From Mycolicibacterium malmesburyense (GTDB taxonomy: Bacteria; Actinomycetota; Actinomycetes; Mycobacteriales; Mycobacteriaceae), in contig NZ_CVTB01000166.1 of the NCBI RefSeq assembly GCF_001050015.1, positions 7,818-71,817 on the forward strand: a stretch of DNA of 64,000 nucleotides. The letters are read 5' to 3'. The position numbers and the translations under genes were made by a program. The notes under the pieces are model-generated. The model ran no database searches. It was not told the origin of the DNA and was given only the letters and a program-made list of their open reading frames with translations. This document shows, one piece after another, positions 36,171 through 46,564 of the stretch. How positions within the stretch are numbered: the first letter of the stretch is position 1; each line of letters begins with the position of its first letter.

Positions 36171-37718
36171 TCATCGGCTGGGCAGGGTCACGACGAAGCG
36201 CGTATCACCGGCGACACTGCTCACCTCGATGGAGCCGCGGTGCGCCTTGACGACTGCGGCGACGATCGCCAGCCCGAGGCCCGTCCCGCCTTCGCGACGG
36301 CTGCGTGACGAGTCGCCGCGTGCGAAGCGTTCGAAGATCTCGGGTTGCAGCCATACGGGGACGCCGGGCCCGTCGTCGGCGACGGTCAACACCGCCGAGC
36401 CGTCGTCGGCCACCCTCAAGGACGTCGTCACCGATGTGCCGGGCGGAGTGTGCGTGCGCGCGTTGGCGAGCAGGTTCGCGAGCACTTGGTGCAGGCGCGC
36501 TTCGTCGCCGACCACGACGACGGGGTCGTCCGGCAGATCCAGCTGCCACCGATGTTCTCGACCTGCGGCGTGGGCGTCGCCGACCGCGTCGAGGATCAGA
36601 CGAGATAGATCCACCGATTCGCTCTGCAATGGCCGTCCCGTGTCGAGCCTCGCCAGCAGCAGCATGTCTTCCACCAACTCGGTCATGCGCCGCGCCTCCG
36701 AGTCGACTCGGTTCATCGCGTGGGCGACGTCATCGGGGACGTCATCGCGTTTACGTTGCGCCAGTTCGGTATAGCCGCGAATGGCGGCCAACGGCGTGCG
36801 GAGCTCATGGCTGGCGTCCGCGACGAACTGGCGGACGCGAGTCTCGCTGGCGTGCCGCGCCGACAACGCCGACGCGATCCGGTCCAGCATTCGGTTCAGC
36901 GCGGAGCCCAGCTGCCCGACCTCGGTCCGCTCGCTCGCTGGGTCGACGTTCACGATCGGCGTCGGAAGCCGTACCTCGCCGCGGTCGAGTTCGAGGTCGG
37001 CCACTTGGCGGGCCGCGTCGGAAACCCTTGCCAGCGGCGCGAGTTGGCGGCGAATGATCAGAATCCCGGCCGCCGTTCCGCCGATCAACGCGGTCGCTCC
37101 GACCACGCAGAAGATGATCGCGACGGTGAACAACGTGTCGTCGACGTCGGAGGTGGGCACGCCGATCGCGATCGTGTCGCCGCCACGGGGCGACTGCATC
37201 GCGACCACCCGGTACCGGCCCAGTCCGTCGAGGTAGATGGTCGTCGGGGTGCCCGGCGCCACGTCGGCGAGTTGTTGCGCTGCGGCCGTGCTGATCTCGC
37301 TGCGGGTGCCGTCGGCGGTGATCACGCCGGCGTCGAGCGGGGTGCCACGTGAGATGACTGCGCCCACGGTGCGAGCCGCCTGCCCGGGCGCGTTCAGAAA
37401 GGCCGGACCCGGCTCGAGATCGTCACGGATGATCATGCGGTGGCGGAAACCCGGGCGCGGGAACCCCGGCGGCACCGGCGGCGGACCGAACTCGAACAAC
37501 CCGGCCGAACGTCGCCCCGTCTCGGCCAACCGTTCGTCCAATTGGTTGACCAGAAAATGCTGCAGCACAAGGACGGTGCCCATTCCGACGACCGCGCACA
37601 CCAGGGTGAGTATCGCGATCTGTGAGGCGAGCAGCCTAGCGCGCAGCGACCACGTTCGCGGCCAGCGCAGCCACGGCGATGACCCCTCAGCGCGCGGGCT
37701 TGAGGACATACCCGGCAC
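36171..37718 (-). CDS. Two-component sensor histidine kinase
   Basis: 515 aa. Membrane segments about 31-53 and 197-222 enclose an extracytoplasmic sensor region of about 140 residues. HAMP follows, then HisKA with H304 (DASHELRTPLAAIRGY) and HATPase with N (LANLLANARTHTPPG), DDGPGVP and GTGLGLAI. Similar in layout to mycobacterial TcrY/TrcS kinases. It overlaps the response-regulator gene by 32 bases if ATG 37718 is used; ATG 37709 is an alternative. Confidence 0.92.
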   Translation of the reverse strand: MPGMSSSPRAEGSSPWLRWPRTWSLRARLLASQIAILTLVCAVVGMGTVLVLQHFLVNQLDERLAETGRRSAGLFEFGPPPVPPGFPRPGFRHRMIIRDDLEPGPAFLNAPGQAARTVGAVISRGTPLDAGVITADGTRSEISTAAAQQLADVAPGTPTTIYLDGLGRYRVVAMQSPRGGDTIAIGVPTSDVDDTLFTVAIIFCVVGATALIGGTAAGILIIRRQLAPLARVSDAARQVADLELDRGEVRLPTPIVNVDPASERTEVGQLGSALNRMLDRIASALSARHASETRVRQFVADASHELRTPLAAIRGYTELAQRKRDDVPDDVAHAMNRVDSEARRMTELVEDMLLLARLDTGRPLQSESVDLSRLILDAVGDAHAAGREHRWQLDLPDDPVVVVGDEARLHQVLANLLANARTHTPPGTSVTTSLRVADDGSAVLTVADDGPGVPVWLQPEIFERFARGDSSRSRREGGTGLGLAIVAAVVKAHRGSIEVSSVAGDTRFVVTLPSR

Positions 37719-38445
37719 CGCGCAGGGTGTGGATCATCGGTGCTCGCCCGTTGTCGATCTTCTTCCTCAGGTACGAGACGTACAGTTCGACGACATTCGA
37801 CCGCCCGCCGAAGTCGTAGCTCCACACGCGATCGAGTATTTGGGCTTTGCTCAGCACGTGTTTGGAATTGCGCATCATGAACCGGAGCAGTTCGAATTCC
37901 GTTGCGGTCAGCGAGATCAGCTCGCCGCCGCGGGTCACCTCGTGGCTGTCCTCATCGAGCACCAGGTCACCGACGACTATCTTCGCGCCGTTGGGTTCGG
38001 TCGCAATGCCGGTGCGTCGCAACAGCGCCCGCAACCGCAACACCACTTCTTCGATGCTGAACGGTTTGGTGACGTAATCGTCCCCACCTGCGGTCAGCCC
38101 GGCGATGCGATCCTCCACCGAATCCTTGGCCGTCAGCAGGAGAAGCGGCAACCCGGGAAGCTGATCACGCAGTTTGCGCAGCACGTCGAGCCCGCTCATG
38201 TCCGGCAGCATGACGTCGAGCACCACGACGTCGGGCGGCGTCTCGCGGGCCGAGGAGATGGCAGACGCCCCGTCGGCGGCCGTCGCGATGTCCCAGCCCT
38301 CGTAACGCAGGGCCATCGACATCAGCTCGGCGAGCACCGGTTCGTCGTCGACCACCAACACGTGGATCGGCTTGCCATCCGCGCGCCGCATGACGCTTCG
38401 TCCCGCGTCACGCTCATCGACGCTGGACGTACGCGAAGTGGCCAT
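37687..38445 (-). CDS. OmpR-family response regulator
   Basis: 252 aa. Receiver with acidic pair D33-D34, phospho-acceptor D77 (VVVLDVMLPDMSG) and Lys in LLLTAKDS; C-terminal winged helix ELISLTATEFELLRFMMRN, WSYDFGGRSNVVELYVSYLRKKID. Partner of the overlapping kinase gene. The first 25 residues are variable; ATG 38391 (MRRADGKPIHVLVVDDE) is a plausible shorter start. Confidence 0.93.
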   Translation of the reverse strand: MATSRTSSVDERDAGRSVMRRADGKPIHVLVVDDEPVLAELMSMALRYEGWDIATAADGASAISSARETPPDVVVLDVMLPDMSGLDVLRKLRDQLPGLPLLLLTAKDSVEDRIAGLTAGGDDYVTKPFSIEEVVLRLRALLRRTGIATEPNGAKIVVGDLVLDEDSHEVTRGGELISLTATEFELLRFMMRNSKHVLSKAQILDRVWSYDFGGRSNVVELYVSYLRKKIDNGRAPMIHTLRGAGYVLKPAR

Positions 38446-38518
38446 AGACCGATTATCGCCGGCCGCCTATGTGGCGGATGAGCGTTGTCTGTGAGCCGAC
38501 TGTGAACCGAACTAGCCC

Positions 38519-38570
38519 GCGTCCTCCGGCGGCTCAGCGGTCACGCGTCCTCCGGCGGCTCAGCGGTCAC
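38519..38570 (-). repeat. 26-bp perfect tandem duplication
   Basis: Two adjacent identical 26-bp units (38519-38544, 38545-38570) at the 3' end of the small secreted protein gene. Because 26 is not a multiple of 3 the second unit is out of frame, and the stop codon (38541-38543) falls at the junction. Confidence 0.9.
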
Positions 38571-38786
38571 GGGCGGCGTGGCCACCGACGTCGTCGGGGT
38601 TTCGGGAGCCTTGCTGTCGGTCGACGTCTCACCAGTTGTGATCTCCGACGTCGTCACCGGGCCCGGCGTCACGGGCTGATCGTCATCCTGAGCGGCCGTG
38701 GTGGAGGCGACCGAGAACGCCCCCATCGCCAGCAGGGCGCTGGTGCCGACCGCCGCCGAGAGCAGTTTGACCTGTTTGGTGTTCAC
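38541..38786 (-). CDS. Small secreted Thr/Pro-rich protein
   Basis: 81 aa. Signal peptide KLLSAAVGTSALLAMGAFSV with cleavage after about TTAA, then a mature part rich in T, P, E and S (TPGPVTTSEITTGETSTDS). GTG start at 38786 with GGAGAGG. The signal region resembles the neighbour at 38918-39178, so the two are probably paralogues. No family recognised. A 26-bp tandem duplication shapes its 3' end. Confidence 0.65.
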   Translation of the reverse strand: MNTKQVKLLSAAVGTSALLAMGAFSVASTTAAQDDDQPVTPGPVTTSEITTGETSTDSKAPETPTTSVATPPVTAEPPEDA

Positions 38787-38850
38787 TTCGACCTCTCCGT
38801 CTGGTTCGGTGGGCGCGATCGGTGTCGCGGCCCGTCTAGCAGCGCTTACA

Positions 38851-38868
38851 GGGTTCGTCGTCGAACCC
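38851..38868. terminator. Stem-loop between the two small secreted genes
   Basis: GGGTTCG (38851-38857), TCGT loop, CGAACCC (38862-38868): a perfect 7-bp stem 49 bases after the stop of the 38918-39178 gene. No T tract follows on the minus strand, so termination is only possible. Confidence 0.4.
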
Positions 38869-38917
38869 TTACCGTGCGGGATAGCCGAACGGGAGGCCCG
38901 TGAAACGGATGGCCGTG

Positions 38918-39178
38918 CTATTTGGCGGCCGCCTCCTCCGATGGCAACGGCGCCGGCCCCTTGATGGCCGGCTTCGCCATTGCGACCGCGGGGGCCTTGG
39001 GCGGTGTGGTCTGCTTGCTCGTCGCACCGACCGTCATGGCTGGTTTGGCGATCGCCGGGCCGGTGGTCGGATGTTCGGCCGCCATGCCGAGTGCGGCCAT
39101 CGCGACGATCGCGCCGCCCCCGACCGCGGCCGAGACCGCTCGCATTCCGGTACCGCGTCGCGCCCTGTGACGTGCCAT
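38918..39178 (-). CDS. Small secreted Ala/Pro-rich protein
   Basis: 86 aa. Basic N terminus (MARHRARRGTGMR), hydrophobic VSAAVGGGAIVAMAALGMAA, then T/P/A/K-rich mature region (GPAIAKPAMTVGATSKQTTPP). A strong GGAGGAA site precedes ATG 39178. Related in its signal peptide to the 38541-38786 product. Exported; role unknown. Confidence 0.65.
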   Translation of the reverse strand: MARHRARRGTGMRAVSAAVGGGAIVAMAALGMAAEHPTTGPAIAKPAMTVGATSKQTTPPKAPAVAMAKPAIKGPAPLPSEEAAAK

Positions 39179-39401
39179 CCGAATTCCTCCATTCGTGGTT
39201 GCCCAGTCGCCCCATCGGCGCGGCCACCGGTGAAATCGCAGATGCCTTCGCACTGAACCATCCGAATCTGGACGCCCGCTGCAAGCCCGGTGCCAGTTCG
39301 CCAAAACGGCCAGCTCGGCGCGCTGCGAAGGCCCACATCACGGTGTCCGGGACCGTGATCTCCTAACCTGTGCGCATGCAGCCGACGGTCGGACCCCGCG
39401 C

Positions 39402-40379
39402 ATGACGCGGTTCTTGGCGCGCCGGCTGGTCAATTACCTCGTCTTGCTGGGGCTGGCATCGTTCCTGGTTTTCCTGCTCGCGTCGTGGCAGTTCGACCCC
39501 CTGGACACGCTGGAAAGCCGCAACCCGCGCCCGCCGCAGAGCGTCATCGACGCCAAGCGCGTCGAACTCAACCTCGACAAGCCGGTGCTCGAGCAGTACG
39601 TCCACTGGGCCTCCGGGGCCATCCGCGGCGATTTCGGTATGACGGTCGGCGGGCAGCCGGTCACCAACGAGCTGTGGCGACGCGTGGGGGTCAGCCTGCG
39701 CCTGCTGGTCATCGGCTCGGTCGTCGGCACCGTCGTCGGCGTGGCCGCAGGGGCCTGGGGCGCCATCAGGCAGTACCGCCTCAGCGACCGCGTCGTCACC
39801 GTGCTGTCGCTGCTGGTGATCAGCACGCCGACGTTCGTGTTGGCCAACCTCTTCATCCTCGCCGCGCTCGGCGTGAACAACGTGCTGGGCGTGCGGATAT
39901 TCGAGTACACCGGCGAGACCTCGCCGTTCCCCATCGAGGGAGCGTGGAACCAGTTCGTCGACCGGGTCCAGCACCTGGTGCTGCCGAGCATGACGCTCGC
40001 GATCTCCTCGATCGCCATCTACAGCCGATACCAACGCAACGCGATGCTCGACGTACTCGGCCAGGACTTCATTCGCACCGCGCGGGCCAAGGGTTTGACG
40101 CGGCGCCGGGCGCTTGTCAAGCACGGCTTGCGGACTGCGCTGATTCCAATGGCGACGTTGTTCGCCTACAGCGTCGCGGGACTGGTCACGGGTGCGGTGT
40201 TCACCGAGAAGATCTTCGGCTGGTACGGCGTCGGCGAATGGATCGTCACCGGGATCGGCAATCAGGACATCAACATCGTCGCGGCCATCACGGTTCTCTC
40301 CGCGGCGATGATCCTGTTGGCCGGCCTGCTCTCCGACGTGGTGTACGCGGCGCTCGATCCGAGGGTGCGGGTGACATGA
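39402..40379 (+). CDS. oppB: Oligopeptide ABC transporter permease OppB
   Basis: 325-aa inner-membrane permease of the DppB/OppB type, same length as recalled for Rv1283c. Six hydrophobic segments; the EAA loop is QDFIRTARAKGLTRRRALVKHGLR. First of four overlapping genes oppB-oppC-oppD-oppA that encode a peptide importer. Confidence 0.95.
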   Translation: MTRFLARRLVNYLVLLGLASFLVFLLASWQFDPLDTLESRNPRPPQSVIDAKRVELNLDKPVLEQYVHWASGAIRGDFGMTVGGQPVTNELWRRVGVSLRLLVIGSVVGTVVGVAAGAWGAIRQYRLSDRVVTVLSLLVISTPTFVLANLFILAALGVNNVLGVRIFEYTGETSPFPIEGAWNQFVDRVQHLVLPSMTLAISSIAIYSRYQRNAMLDVLGQDFIRTARAKGLTRRRALVKHGLRTALIPMATLFAYSVAGLVTGAVFTEKIFGWYGVGEWIVTGIGNQDINIVAAITVLSAAMILLAGLLSDVVYAALDPRVRVT

Positions 40380-41299
40380 CCGAACCGGTGACGACGGAGA
40401 CCTCGACCGCCGCCCAATCCGGCCTCAAGACAGCCGGATTCACCTCGCGACGCTCCCTGGTGTTCCGCAGGTTCCTGCGCAACAAACCCGCGGTCGTCTC
40501 CCTGATCCTGTTGGCGCTGTTGTTCGTCGGGTGCTACGCGCTGCCGCCGCTGTTGCCGTACAGCTACAGCGATCTCGACTACTTCGCGCTGCAGCAACCG
40601 CCCAGCCCCGACCACTGGTTCGGCACCAACGCACTCGGTCAGGACCTGTTCGCCCAGACCCTTCGAGGCATGCAGAAGTCGATGCTGATCGGCGTGTGCG
40701 TCGCGTTCATCTCGACGATCATCGCCGCCACGGTGGGCACGATCGCCGGCTATTTCGCCGACTGGCGAGACCCCGCCCTGATGTGGCTGGTCGACCTCAT
40801 GTTGGTGGTGCCCAGCTTCCTGTTGATCTCGATCGTCGTGCAGCGCACCAAGGGTGACATCGTCTGGATGATCCTGCTGCTGGCGCTGTTCAGCTGGATG
40901 ATCAGCTCCCGCATCGTGCGCGGTATGACCATGAGCCTGCGTGATCGTGAATTCGTCGCGGCCGCACGGTATATGGGCGTCAGCGACTGGCGCATCATCA
41001 TCCGCCACATCCTGCCCAACGTCGCGTCGATCATCATCATCGACACGGCGCTCAACGTCGGCGTTGCGGTGCTGGCCGAAACCGGCTTGAGCTTCCTCGG
41101 GTTCGGCATCCAGCCGCCCGACGTGTCACTCGGCACGCTGATCGCCGACGGTACGAAGTCGGCGACGACCTTCCCCTGGCTCTTCTTGTTCCCCGGCGGC
41201 GTGCTGGTCCTGATCATCCTGTGCGCCAACCTCGTCGGCGACGGTTTGCGCGACGCGCTCGATCCCGGCGCCCGCCAGCTCCGGAGGCGGAAGCGGTGA
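40376..41299 (+). CDS. oppC: Oligopeptide ABC transporter permease OppC
   Basis: 307-aa second permease. [19 protein letters not shown] in the N-terminal part and the EAA loop [25 protein letters not shown] are typical of OppC/DppC. ATG overlaps the oppB stop (ATGA) and its stop overlaps the oppD start (GTGA). Confidence 0.95.
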   Translation: MTEPVTTETSTAAQSGLKTAGFTSRRSLVFRRFLRNKPAVVSLILLALLFVGCYALPPLLPYSYSDLDYFALQQPPSPDHWFGTNALGQDLFAQTLRGMQKSMLIGVCVAFISTIIAATVGTIAGYFADWRDPALMWLVDLMLVVPSFLLISIVVQRTKGDIVWMILLLALFSWMISSRIVRGMTMSLRDREFVAAARYMGVSDWRIIIRHILPNVASIIIIDTALNVGVAVLAETGLSFLGFGIQPPDVSLGTLIADGTKSATTFPWLFLFPGGVLVLIILCANLVGDGLRDALDPGARQLRRRKR

Positions 41300-43137
41300 G
41301 CCTGCTCGAGGTCCGCGATCTCAGCGTCGCCTTCCCGACGGACGCGGCGCCGGTGAAAGCGGTGCGCGGCATGAACTTCGACGTCGGCAAGCGCGAGGTG
41401 GTCGCGCTCGTCGGCGAATCCGGGGCCGGTAAATCGGCCAGCGCGATGGCCGTCGTTGGCCTACTGCCGGAGTACGCCGACGTGTCCGGGTCGATCCGGT
41501 TGCACGGCGACGAGCTGATCGGACTGTCCGATCAGCGGATGTCGGCCATCCGCGGCAAGACCATCGGCACGGTGTTCCAGGACCCGATGTCGGCGCTCAC
41601 CCCCGTCTACACCGTCGGCGACCAGATCGCCGAGGCGATCGAGATCCACCAACGCGGCATCGGCCGGCGAGCTGCCCGAAAGCGCGCGGTCGAACTGCTT
41701 GAGCTGGTCGGCATCGCCCAGCCCGACCGCCGCGCCAAGTCGTTCCCGCACGAACTGTCCGGTGGTGAGCGCCAGCGTGTGGTGATCGCGATCGCGATCG
41801 CCAACGATCCCGACCTGATCATCTGCGACGAGCCGACGACCGCTTTGGACGTCACCGTCCAGGCGCAGATCCTCGAGGTGTTGAAGACCGCGCGCGACGT
41901 GACCGGCGCGGGCGTCTTGATCATCACCCACGACCTCGGGGTGGTCGCCGAATTCGCCGACCGCGCGCTGGTGATGTACGCGGGCCGGGCGGTCGAGGTC
42001 GCCAGCGTCGAACAGCTGTACCGCGACCGTCGCATGCCCTACACCGTCGGGCTCCTTGGTTCGGTGCCCCGCCTCGACGCGGCCCAGGGCTCCCGACTGG
42101 TCCCCATTCCGGGCGCCCCGCCGTCGATGGCCGCGCTGCCGCCGGGCTGCCCGTTCGCGCCGCGATGCCCGCTGGCCATCGACGACTGCCGCGCCGCCGA
42201 ACCCGAGCTGTTGCCCATGGGCACCGAGGCGGGCCACCGCGCGGCCTGCATCCGCACCGAGCACGTTGTCGGCCGCAGCGCCGCCGACATCTACGGCGTG
42301 TCGACGGCCGCGCCCGACACGCCGTCGGAGGCCGACGCCCCGATGGTGTTGCGCGTCGAAGATCTGGTCAAGACCTACAAGCTCACCAAGGGTGTGGTGT
42401 TCCGCCGCCAGGTCGGCGAGGTGCGCGCCGTCGACGGGGTCAGCTTCGAACTGCAGCAGGGCCGCACGTTGGGCATCGTCGGGGAGTCCGGGTCGGGCAA
42501 GTCGACGACCCTGCACCAGGTTCTGCAGCTGACCGCCCCGGAAGGCGGCTCCATCGAGGTGCTCGGCAAGGATGTGGCCTCGCTGGACCGACAGGGGCGC
42601 CGGGCGCTGCGGGGCGACCTGCAGGTCGTGTTCCAGGACCCGGTGGCCTCCCTCGACCCGCGGCTCCCGGTGTTCGACGTGCTGGCCGAGCCGTTGCAGG
42701 CCAACGGTTTTGACAAGTATGACCGCGAGGAACGGGTCGGCGAGCTGCTCGGCATCGTCGGGCTGCAGCGTGACGACGCCGCCCGCTATCCCGCCGAGTT
42801 CTCCGGAGGGCAGAAGCAGCGCATCGGTATCGCGCGCGCACTCGCGCTGCAGCCGAAGATCCTGGCTCTGGACGAGCCGGTGTCGGCGCTGGACGTCTCG
42901 ATCCAGGCCGGCATCATCAACCTGCTGCTGGATCTGCAGCAGCGGTTCGGGCTGTCCTATCTGTTCGTCTCGCACGACCTGTCGGTGGTCCGTCACCTCG
43001 CCCACCGGGTGGCCGTCATGTACAAGGGCACCGTGGTCGAACAGGGCGACGGCGACCAGGTGTTCACCGCCCCTGCGCACGACTACACCCGCCGGTTGCT
43101 CGCCGCGGTGCCGCAGCCCCAGGTCAATCGCAGCTAA
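41296..43137 (+). CDS. oppD: Oligopeptide ABC transporter ATPase, fused OppD-OppF
   Basis: 613-aa protein with two complete nucleotide-binding domains. First: Walker [10 protein letters not shown] (41-49), signature LSGGERQR, Walker B LIICDEPT, then a Cys-containing C-terminal ([14 protein letters not shown]). Second: Walker [10 protein letters not shown], signature FSGGQKQR, Walker B ILALDEPV. The fusion supplies both ATPases for OppB/OppC. Confidence 0.95.
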   Translation: MSLLEVRDLSVAFPTDAAPVKAVRGMNFDVGKREVVALVGESGAGKSASAMAVVGLLPEYADVSGSIRLHGDELIGLSDQRMSAIRGKTIGTVFQDPMSALTPVYTVGDQIAEAIEIHQRGIGRRAARKRAVELLELVGIAQPDRRAKSFPHELSGGERQRVVIAIAIANDPDLIICDEPTTALDVTVQAQILEVLKTARDVTGAGVLIITHDLGVVAEFADRALVMYAGRAVEVASVEQLYRDRRMPYTVGLLGSVPRLDAAQGSRLVPIPGAPPSMAALPPGCPFAPRCPLAIDDCRAAEPELLPMGTEAGHRAACIRTEHVVGRSAADIYGVSTAAPDTPSEADAPMVLRVEDLVKTYKLTKGVVFRRQVGEVRAVDGVSFELQQGRTLGIVGESGSGKSTTLHQVLQLTAPEGGSIEVLGKDVASLDRQGRRALRGDLQVVFQDPVASLDPRLPVFDVLAEPLQANGFDKYDREERVGELLGIVGLQRDDAARYPAEFSGGQKQRIGIARALALQPKILALDEPVSALDVSIQAGIINLLLDLQQRFGLSYLFVSHDLSVVRHLAHRVAVMYKGTVVEQGDGDQVFTAPAHDYTRRLLAAVPQPQVNRS

Positions 43138-43148
43138 AGTCGGAGCGC

Positions 43149-44915
43149 ATGAGCACCCGAAGGCGAGCGCGAGTGAGGATCGCAGCGAAGCGAGGAGCGG
43201 TGGGCCCACGCCCGGAGGGCAGGGGACGATCGGGAGCCGAGGCAAAGATCCTCCGACGCTTCGCTGCGGCCACGATGATCGCCGCGCTGACCCTGACCGC
43301 GTGTTCAGGCGGTTCCGAAGAAGCCCCCTCCGCCGGTGGCGAGGCGACGGTCGGAAGCACCAACGACATCAACCCGCAGGACGTGGCGAACCTTCAGCAG
43401 GGCGGCAACCTCCGCCTCGCGCTCAACGACTTCTCGCCCAACTTCAACCCGCTGCACATCGACGGCAACACCGGCGACAACAACTCCGTGCTGAAGCCGA
43501 CCATGCCGCGCGCGTTCCGGATCGGTCCGGACGGCTCGGCCACCGTCAACACCGACTACTTCACCAGCGTGGAGTTGACGAGCACCGATCCGCAGGTCGT
43601 CACGTACACGATCAACCCGGAGGCGGTGTGGAGCGACGGCACACCGATCACGTGGGAAGACATCCAGTCCCAGATCAACGCGACCAGCGGCAAGGATGAC
43701 CGGTTCGCGATAGCCGCCACGAACGGCAGCGACCGGGTTGAGAAGGTCGAGCGCGGCGTCGACGACCGTCAGGCCGTCATCACCTTCGCCAAGCCGTGGT
43801 CCGACTGGCGCGGCATGTTCGCCGGCACCAGCATGCTGGTGCCGAAGAGCTCGACAGAGAACCCCGAGGTCTTCAACAGGGGCCAACTCAACGGGCCCGG
43901 GCCGTCGGCGGGACCGTTCATCGTCTCGAACCTCGACCGCGGGGCGAAGCGAATCACGTTGACCCGCAATCCCAAGTGGTGGGGTGAGCCGCCGGTCCTG
44001 GACAGCATCACCTTCCTCGTGCTCGACGACGCCGCACGCATCCCCGCGCTGCAGAACAACACCATCGACGCCACCGGCCTGGCCACGCTCGACGAGATGC
44101 AGATCGCGCGCCGCACCGAGGGGCTCAGCATCCGGCGGGCTCCCGGGCTGGCCTGGTACCACTTCACGTTCAACGGCTCCCCTGGTTCGATCCTGGCCGA
44201 CCCCGCGCTGCGCCGGGCCATCGCCAAGGGCATCGACCGCAAGACCATCGCAGAGGTCACACAGCGGGGCCTTGCCGACAACCCCCAACCGTTGAACAAC
44301 CACATCTTCGTCGCGGGCCAGGAGGGCTACCAGGACAACAGCGGTGAGGTCGCCTTCGATCCCGAGAAGGCCAAACAGGAGCTCGACGCGTTGGGCTGGC
44401 GGCTCAACGGACAGTTCCGCGACAAGGACGGCCGCCAACTCGTGATCCGCGACGTGCTGTTCGACTCGCTCAGCACCCGCCAGTACGGGCAGATCGCGCA
44501 GAACAACCTCGCCCAGATCGGGGTCAAACTGGAGCTGGACGTCCGTCCGGCGGCCGGCTTCTTCACCGACTACATCACCGTCGGCAACTTCGACATCGCC
44601 CAGTTCTCCTGGAGCGGTGATGCTTTCCCGCTCGCGAGCCTGACGCAGATCTATCGGACCGGAGCCGAGAGCAACTTCGGCAAGATCGGCAGTCCGGAGA
44701 TCGACGCGAAGATCGAGCAGACCGTCGGCGAACTGGATCCCGCCAAGTCCCGCCAGCTGGCCAACGAGCTGGACAAGATGTTGTTCAACGAGGTGTTCAG
44801 CCTGCCGTTGACCCAGTCCCCCGGAAACATCGCGGTGCGAAGCAATCTGGCGAACTTCGGGGCGTTCGGCCTGGCCGACGCGGACTACACGAAGATCGGC
44901 TTCATGAAGCCGTAG
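43149..44915 (+). CDS. oppA: Oligopeptide-binding lipoprotein OppA
   Basis: 588-aa extracellular solute-binding protein (SBP_bac_5). Lipobox LTAC with Cys52, after a long basic N terminus. Segments conserved with the recalled Rv1280c include YTINPEAVWSDGTPITW, DDRQAVVTFAKP-like DDRQAVITFAKPW, NPKWWGEPPVLDSI and QNNTIDATG. ATG 43149 follows GGAG. The first 30 residues are R/G-rich and atypical for a signal peptide; an internal start nearer the hydrophobic stretch is possible. Confidence 0.93.
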   Translation: MSTRRRARVRIAAKRGAVGPRPEGRGRSGAEAKILRRFAAATMIAALTLTACSGGSEEAPSAGGEATVGSTNDINPQDVANLQQGGNLRLALNDFSPNFNPLHIDGNTGDNNSVLKPTMPRAFRIGPDGSATVNTDYFTSVELTSTDPQVVTYTINPEAVWSDGTPITWEDIQSQINATSGKDDRFAIAATNGSDRVEKVERGVDDRQAVITFAKPWSDWRGMFAGTSMLVPKSSTENPEVFNRGQLNGPGPSAGPFIVSNLDRGAKRITLTRNPKWWGEPPVLDSITFLVLDDAARIPALQNNTIDATGLATLDEMQIARRTEGLSIRRAPGLAWYHFTFNGSPGSILADPALRRAIAKGIDRKTIAEVTQRGLADNPQPLNNHIFVAGQEGYQDNSGEVAFDPEKAKQELDALGWRLNGQFRDKDGRQLVIRDVLFDSLSTRQYGQIAQNNLAQIGVKLELDVRPAAGFFTDYITVGNFDIAQFSWSGDAFPLASLTQIYRTGAESNFGKIGSPEIDAKIEQTVGELDPAKSRQLANELDKMLFNEVFSLPLTQSPGNIAVRSNLANFGAFGLADADYTKIGFMKP

Positions 44916-45014
44916 CCAGGACCTTCGTCGACACCTCTGGAGCATTAGGTCCTTTCATGCGGGCGAGGGCTTCGCCCGCCCGACGTCCGGCCGTAGCGTG
45001 GTGCGTGGGAGCCG

Positions 45015-46388
45015 ATGATGACAGCATTCATGCGCAACACAGACGCCTTCACCTGGGCCATGGAAAGTGACCCTCGGTTGAGATCGACCGTGGTGACGGT
45101 GATCCTGCTCGACCGGGCGCCGGACTGGACACGGGTGCGCAGCCGGTTCGACCGGATGAGTCGCATGCTGCCGATGTTGCGGCAACGAGTCGTCGAGTCG
45201 CCGCCGCCCGCGCCGCCGAGATGGGAGACCGCGCCCGACTTCGACTTGGACTTCCACATGCGCCGAGTCACCGCACCCGCCCCCGGCACCTTGGACGCCG
45301 TGCTGGAAATGGCGCGGCTGGCGGAGATGGCGGACTTCGACAGGGCCCGTCCGCTCTGGGAGGTCACGCTGATCGACGGATTGACCGATGGGGCGGCAGC
45401 GGTTCTGTGCCGATTCCACCACTCCTTGACCGACGGTGTCGGTGGCATCCAGATCGGCATGATCCTGTTCGACCTCGAACCGCACCCGGACAACGAAACA
45501 CCTTCGCCAGAAGCGCCGCCTCCGCCGCCCGTCGCCGATTCGCCGTTCGGCGGTTACCGTGATGCGTTGCGCTACAACGTGGGGTTGGCCGGTGCCGCTG
45601 TGAGCACGGCGGCCAAGTCTGCTCCGAGGTGGTTGCAGCGAGGGATTCGAAGCCCCATCGCGACGTTCAATGCGGCCACGGCGACAGCGGCGTCGGTCTA
45701 CCGGACGGTCCGCCCGGTCAACAGCACAGGATCGCCACTGATCACCCACCGCAGCCTTGTCCGCCGCCTCGGGGTGCACGAGGTACCGCTGCATGGGCTC
45801 CGAGAGGCGGCGCACCGGTATGACTGCGCACTCAACGATGCCTTCGTGGCCGGAGTCGCCGGGGGCTTGCGTCGTTACCACGAAGCACACGGCGTCGGCA
45901 TCGGCGACCTGCACTTGACCATGCCGATCAACTTGCGGACCACGGGAGAGGAGATGGGCGGAAACCGGATCACTCTCATGCGATTCGACATCCCCGCGGG
46001 TCTTTCCGACCCGGCACAGTTGATGCGCGAAATCCATTCCCGCACAAGCAAAGTTCGTAACGAGCGGTCGATCCCCTACACCCAGGCGATCGCCGGTGTG
46101 CTCAACCTGATGCCCCGCTGGTACATCGGCTCCATCCTGCGCCACGTGGATTTCGTCGCGAGCGACGTGCCCGGGATCCCGGTTCCGGTGTATCTCGGTG
46201 GTGCGCGGGTCACCGCCCAATACGCGTTCGGCCCGACGATCGGCGCGGCCGTCAACGTGACGCTCCTGACCTACGCCGACACTTGTCATTTCGGCCTCAA
46301 CGTGGACACGGGCGCGATACCTGACTACGACCTCTTCGAGAGCTGTCTGGTCGAAGGCTTCGACGAGGTTCTGCAGTTGGCGCAGTGA
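45015..46388 (+). CDS. Wax ester synthase/diacylglycerol acyltransferase
   Basis: 457-aa WS/DGAT family enzyme that makes triacylglycerol or wax esters from acyl-CoA. Catalytic HHSLTDG (H135, H136, D140) is intact, as are PLWEVTLIDGL, LNDAFVAGVAGGLRRYH, MPINLRT and the C-terminal SDVPGIPVPVYLGGA. ATG 45015 or 45018. Not part of the opp operon by spacing (99 bases). Mycobacteria carry many such genes; which paralogue this is cannot be told. Confidence 0.9.
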   Translation: MMTAFMRNTDAFTWAMESDPRLRSTVVTVILLDRAPDWTRVRSRFDRMSRMLPMLRQRVVESPPPAPPRWETAPDFDLDFHMRRVTAPAPGTLDAVLEMARLAEMADFDRARPLWEVTLIDGLTDGAAAVLCRFHHSLTDGVGGIQIGMILFDLEPHPDNETPSPEAPPPPPVADSPFGGYRDALRYNVGLAGAAVSTAAKSAPRWLQRGIRSPIATFNAATATAASVYRTVRPVNSTGSPLITHRSLVRRLGVHEVPLHGLREAAHRYDCALNDAFVAGVAGGLRRYHEAHGVGIGDLHLTMPINLRTTGEEMGGNRITLMRFDIPAGLSDPAQLMREIHSRTSKVRNERSIPYTQAIAGVLNLMPRWYIGSILRHVDFVASDVPGIPVPVYLGGARVTAQYAFGPTIGAAVNVTLLTYADTCHFGLNVDTGAIPDYDLFESCLVEGFDEVLQLAQ

Positions 46389-46564
46389 GTGCCGGGCTCT
46401 TAGGCTTGCGATGAGCCAAAGCCGTGTTCGCGGTGTGTGGGGTCGGTAAATCGATCCCCATGACAACGGCCGCCCGCCCCACACGCACACTTCCCGGTGC
46501 GGGCAGAATCTGCTGCACGACACCGATTCCGGCCAACGCCTACTTCTGACCCCTCACCCACCTA

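Noticed and set aside
38851..38868. Transcriptional operator for the small secreted genes
   Set aside because: Position after one gene's stop, with a 4-base loop, fits an RNA hairpin better than a protein site.
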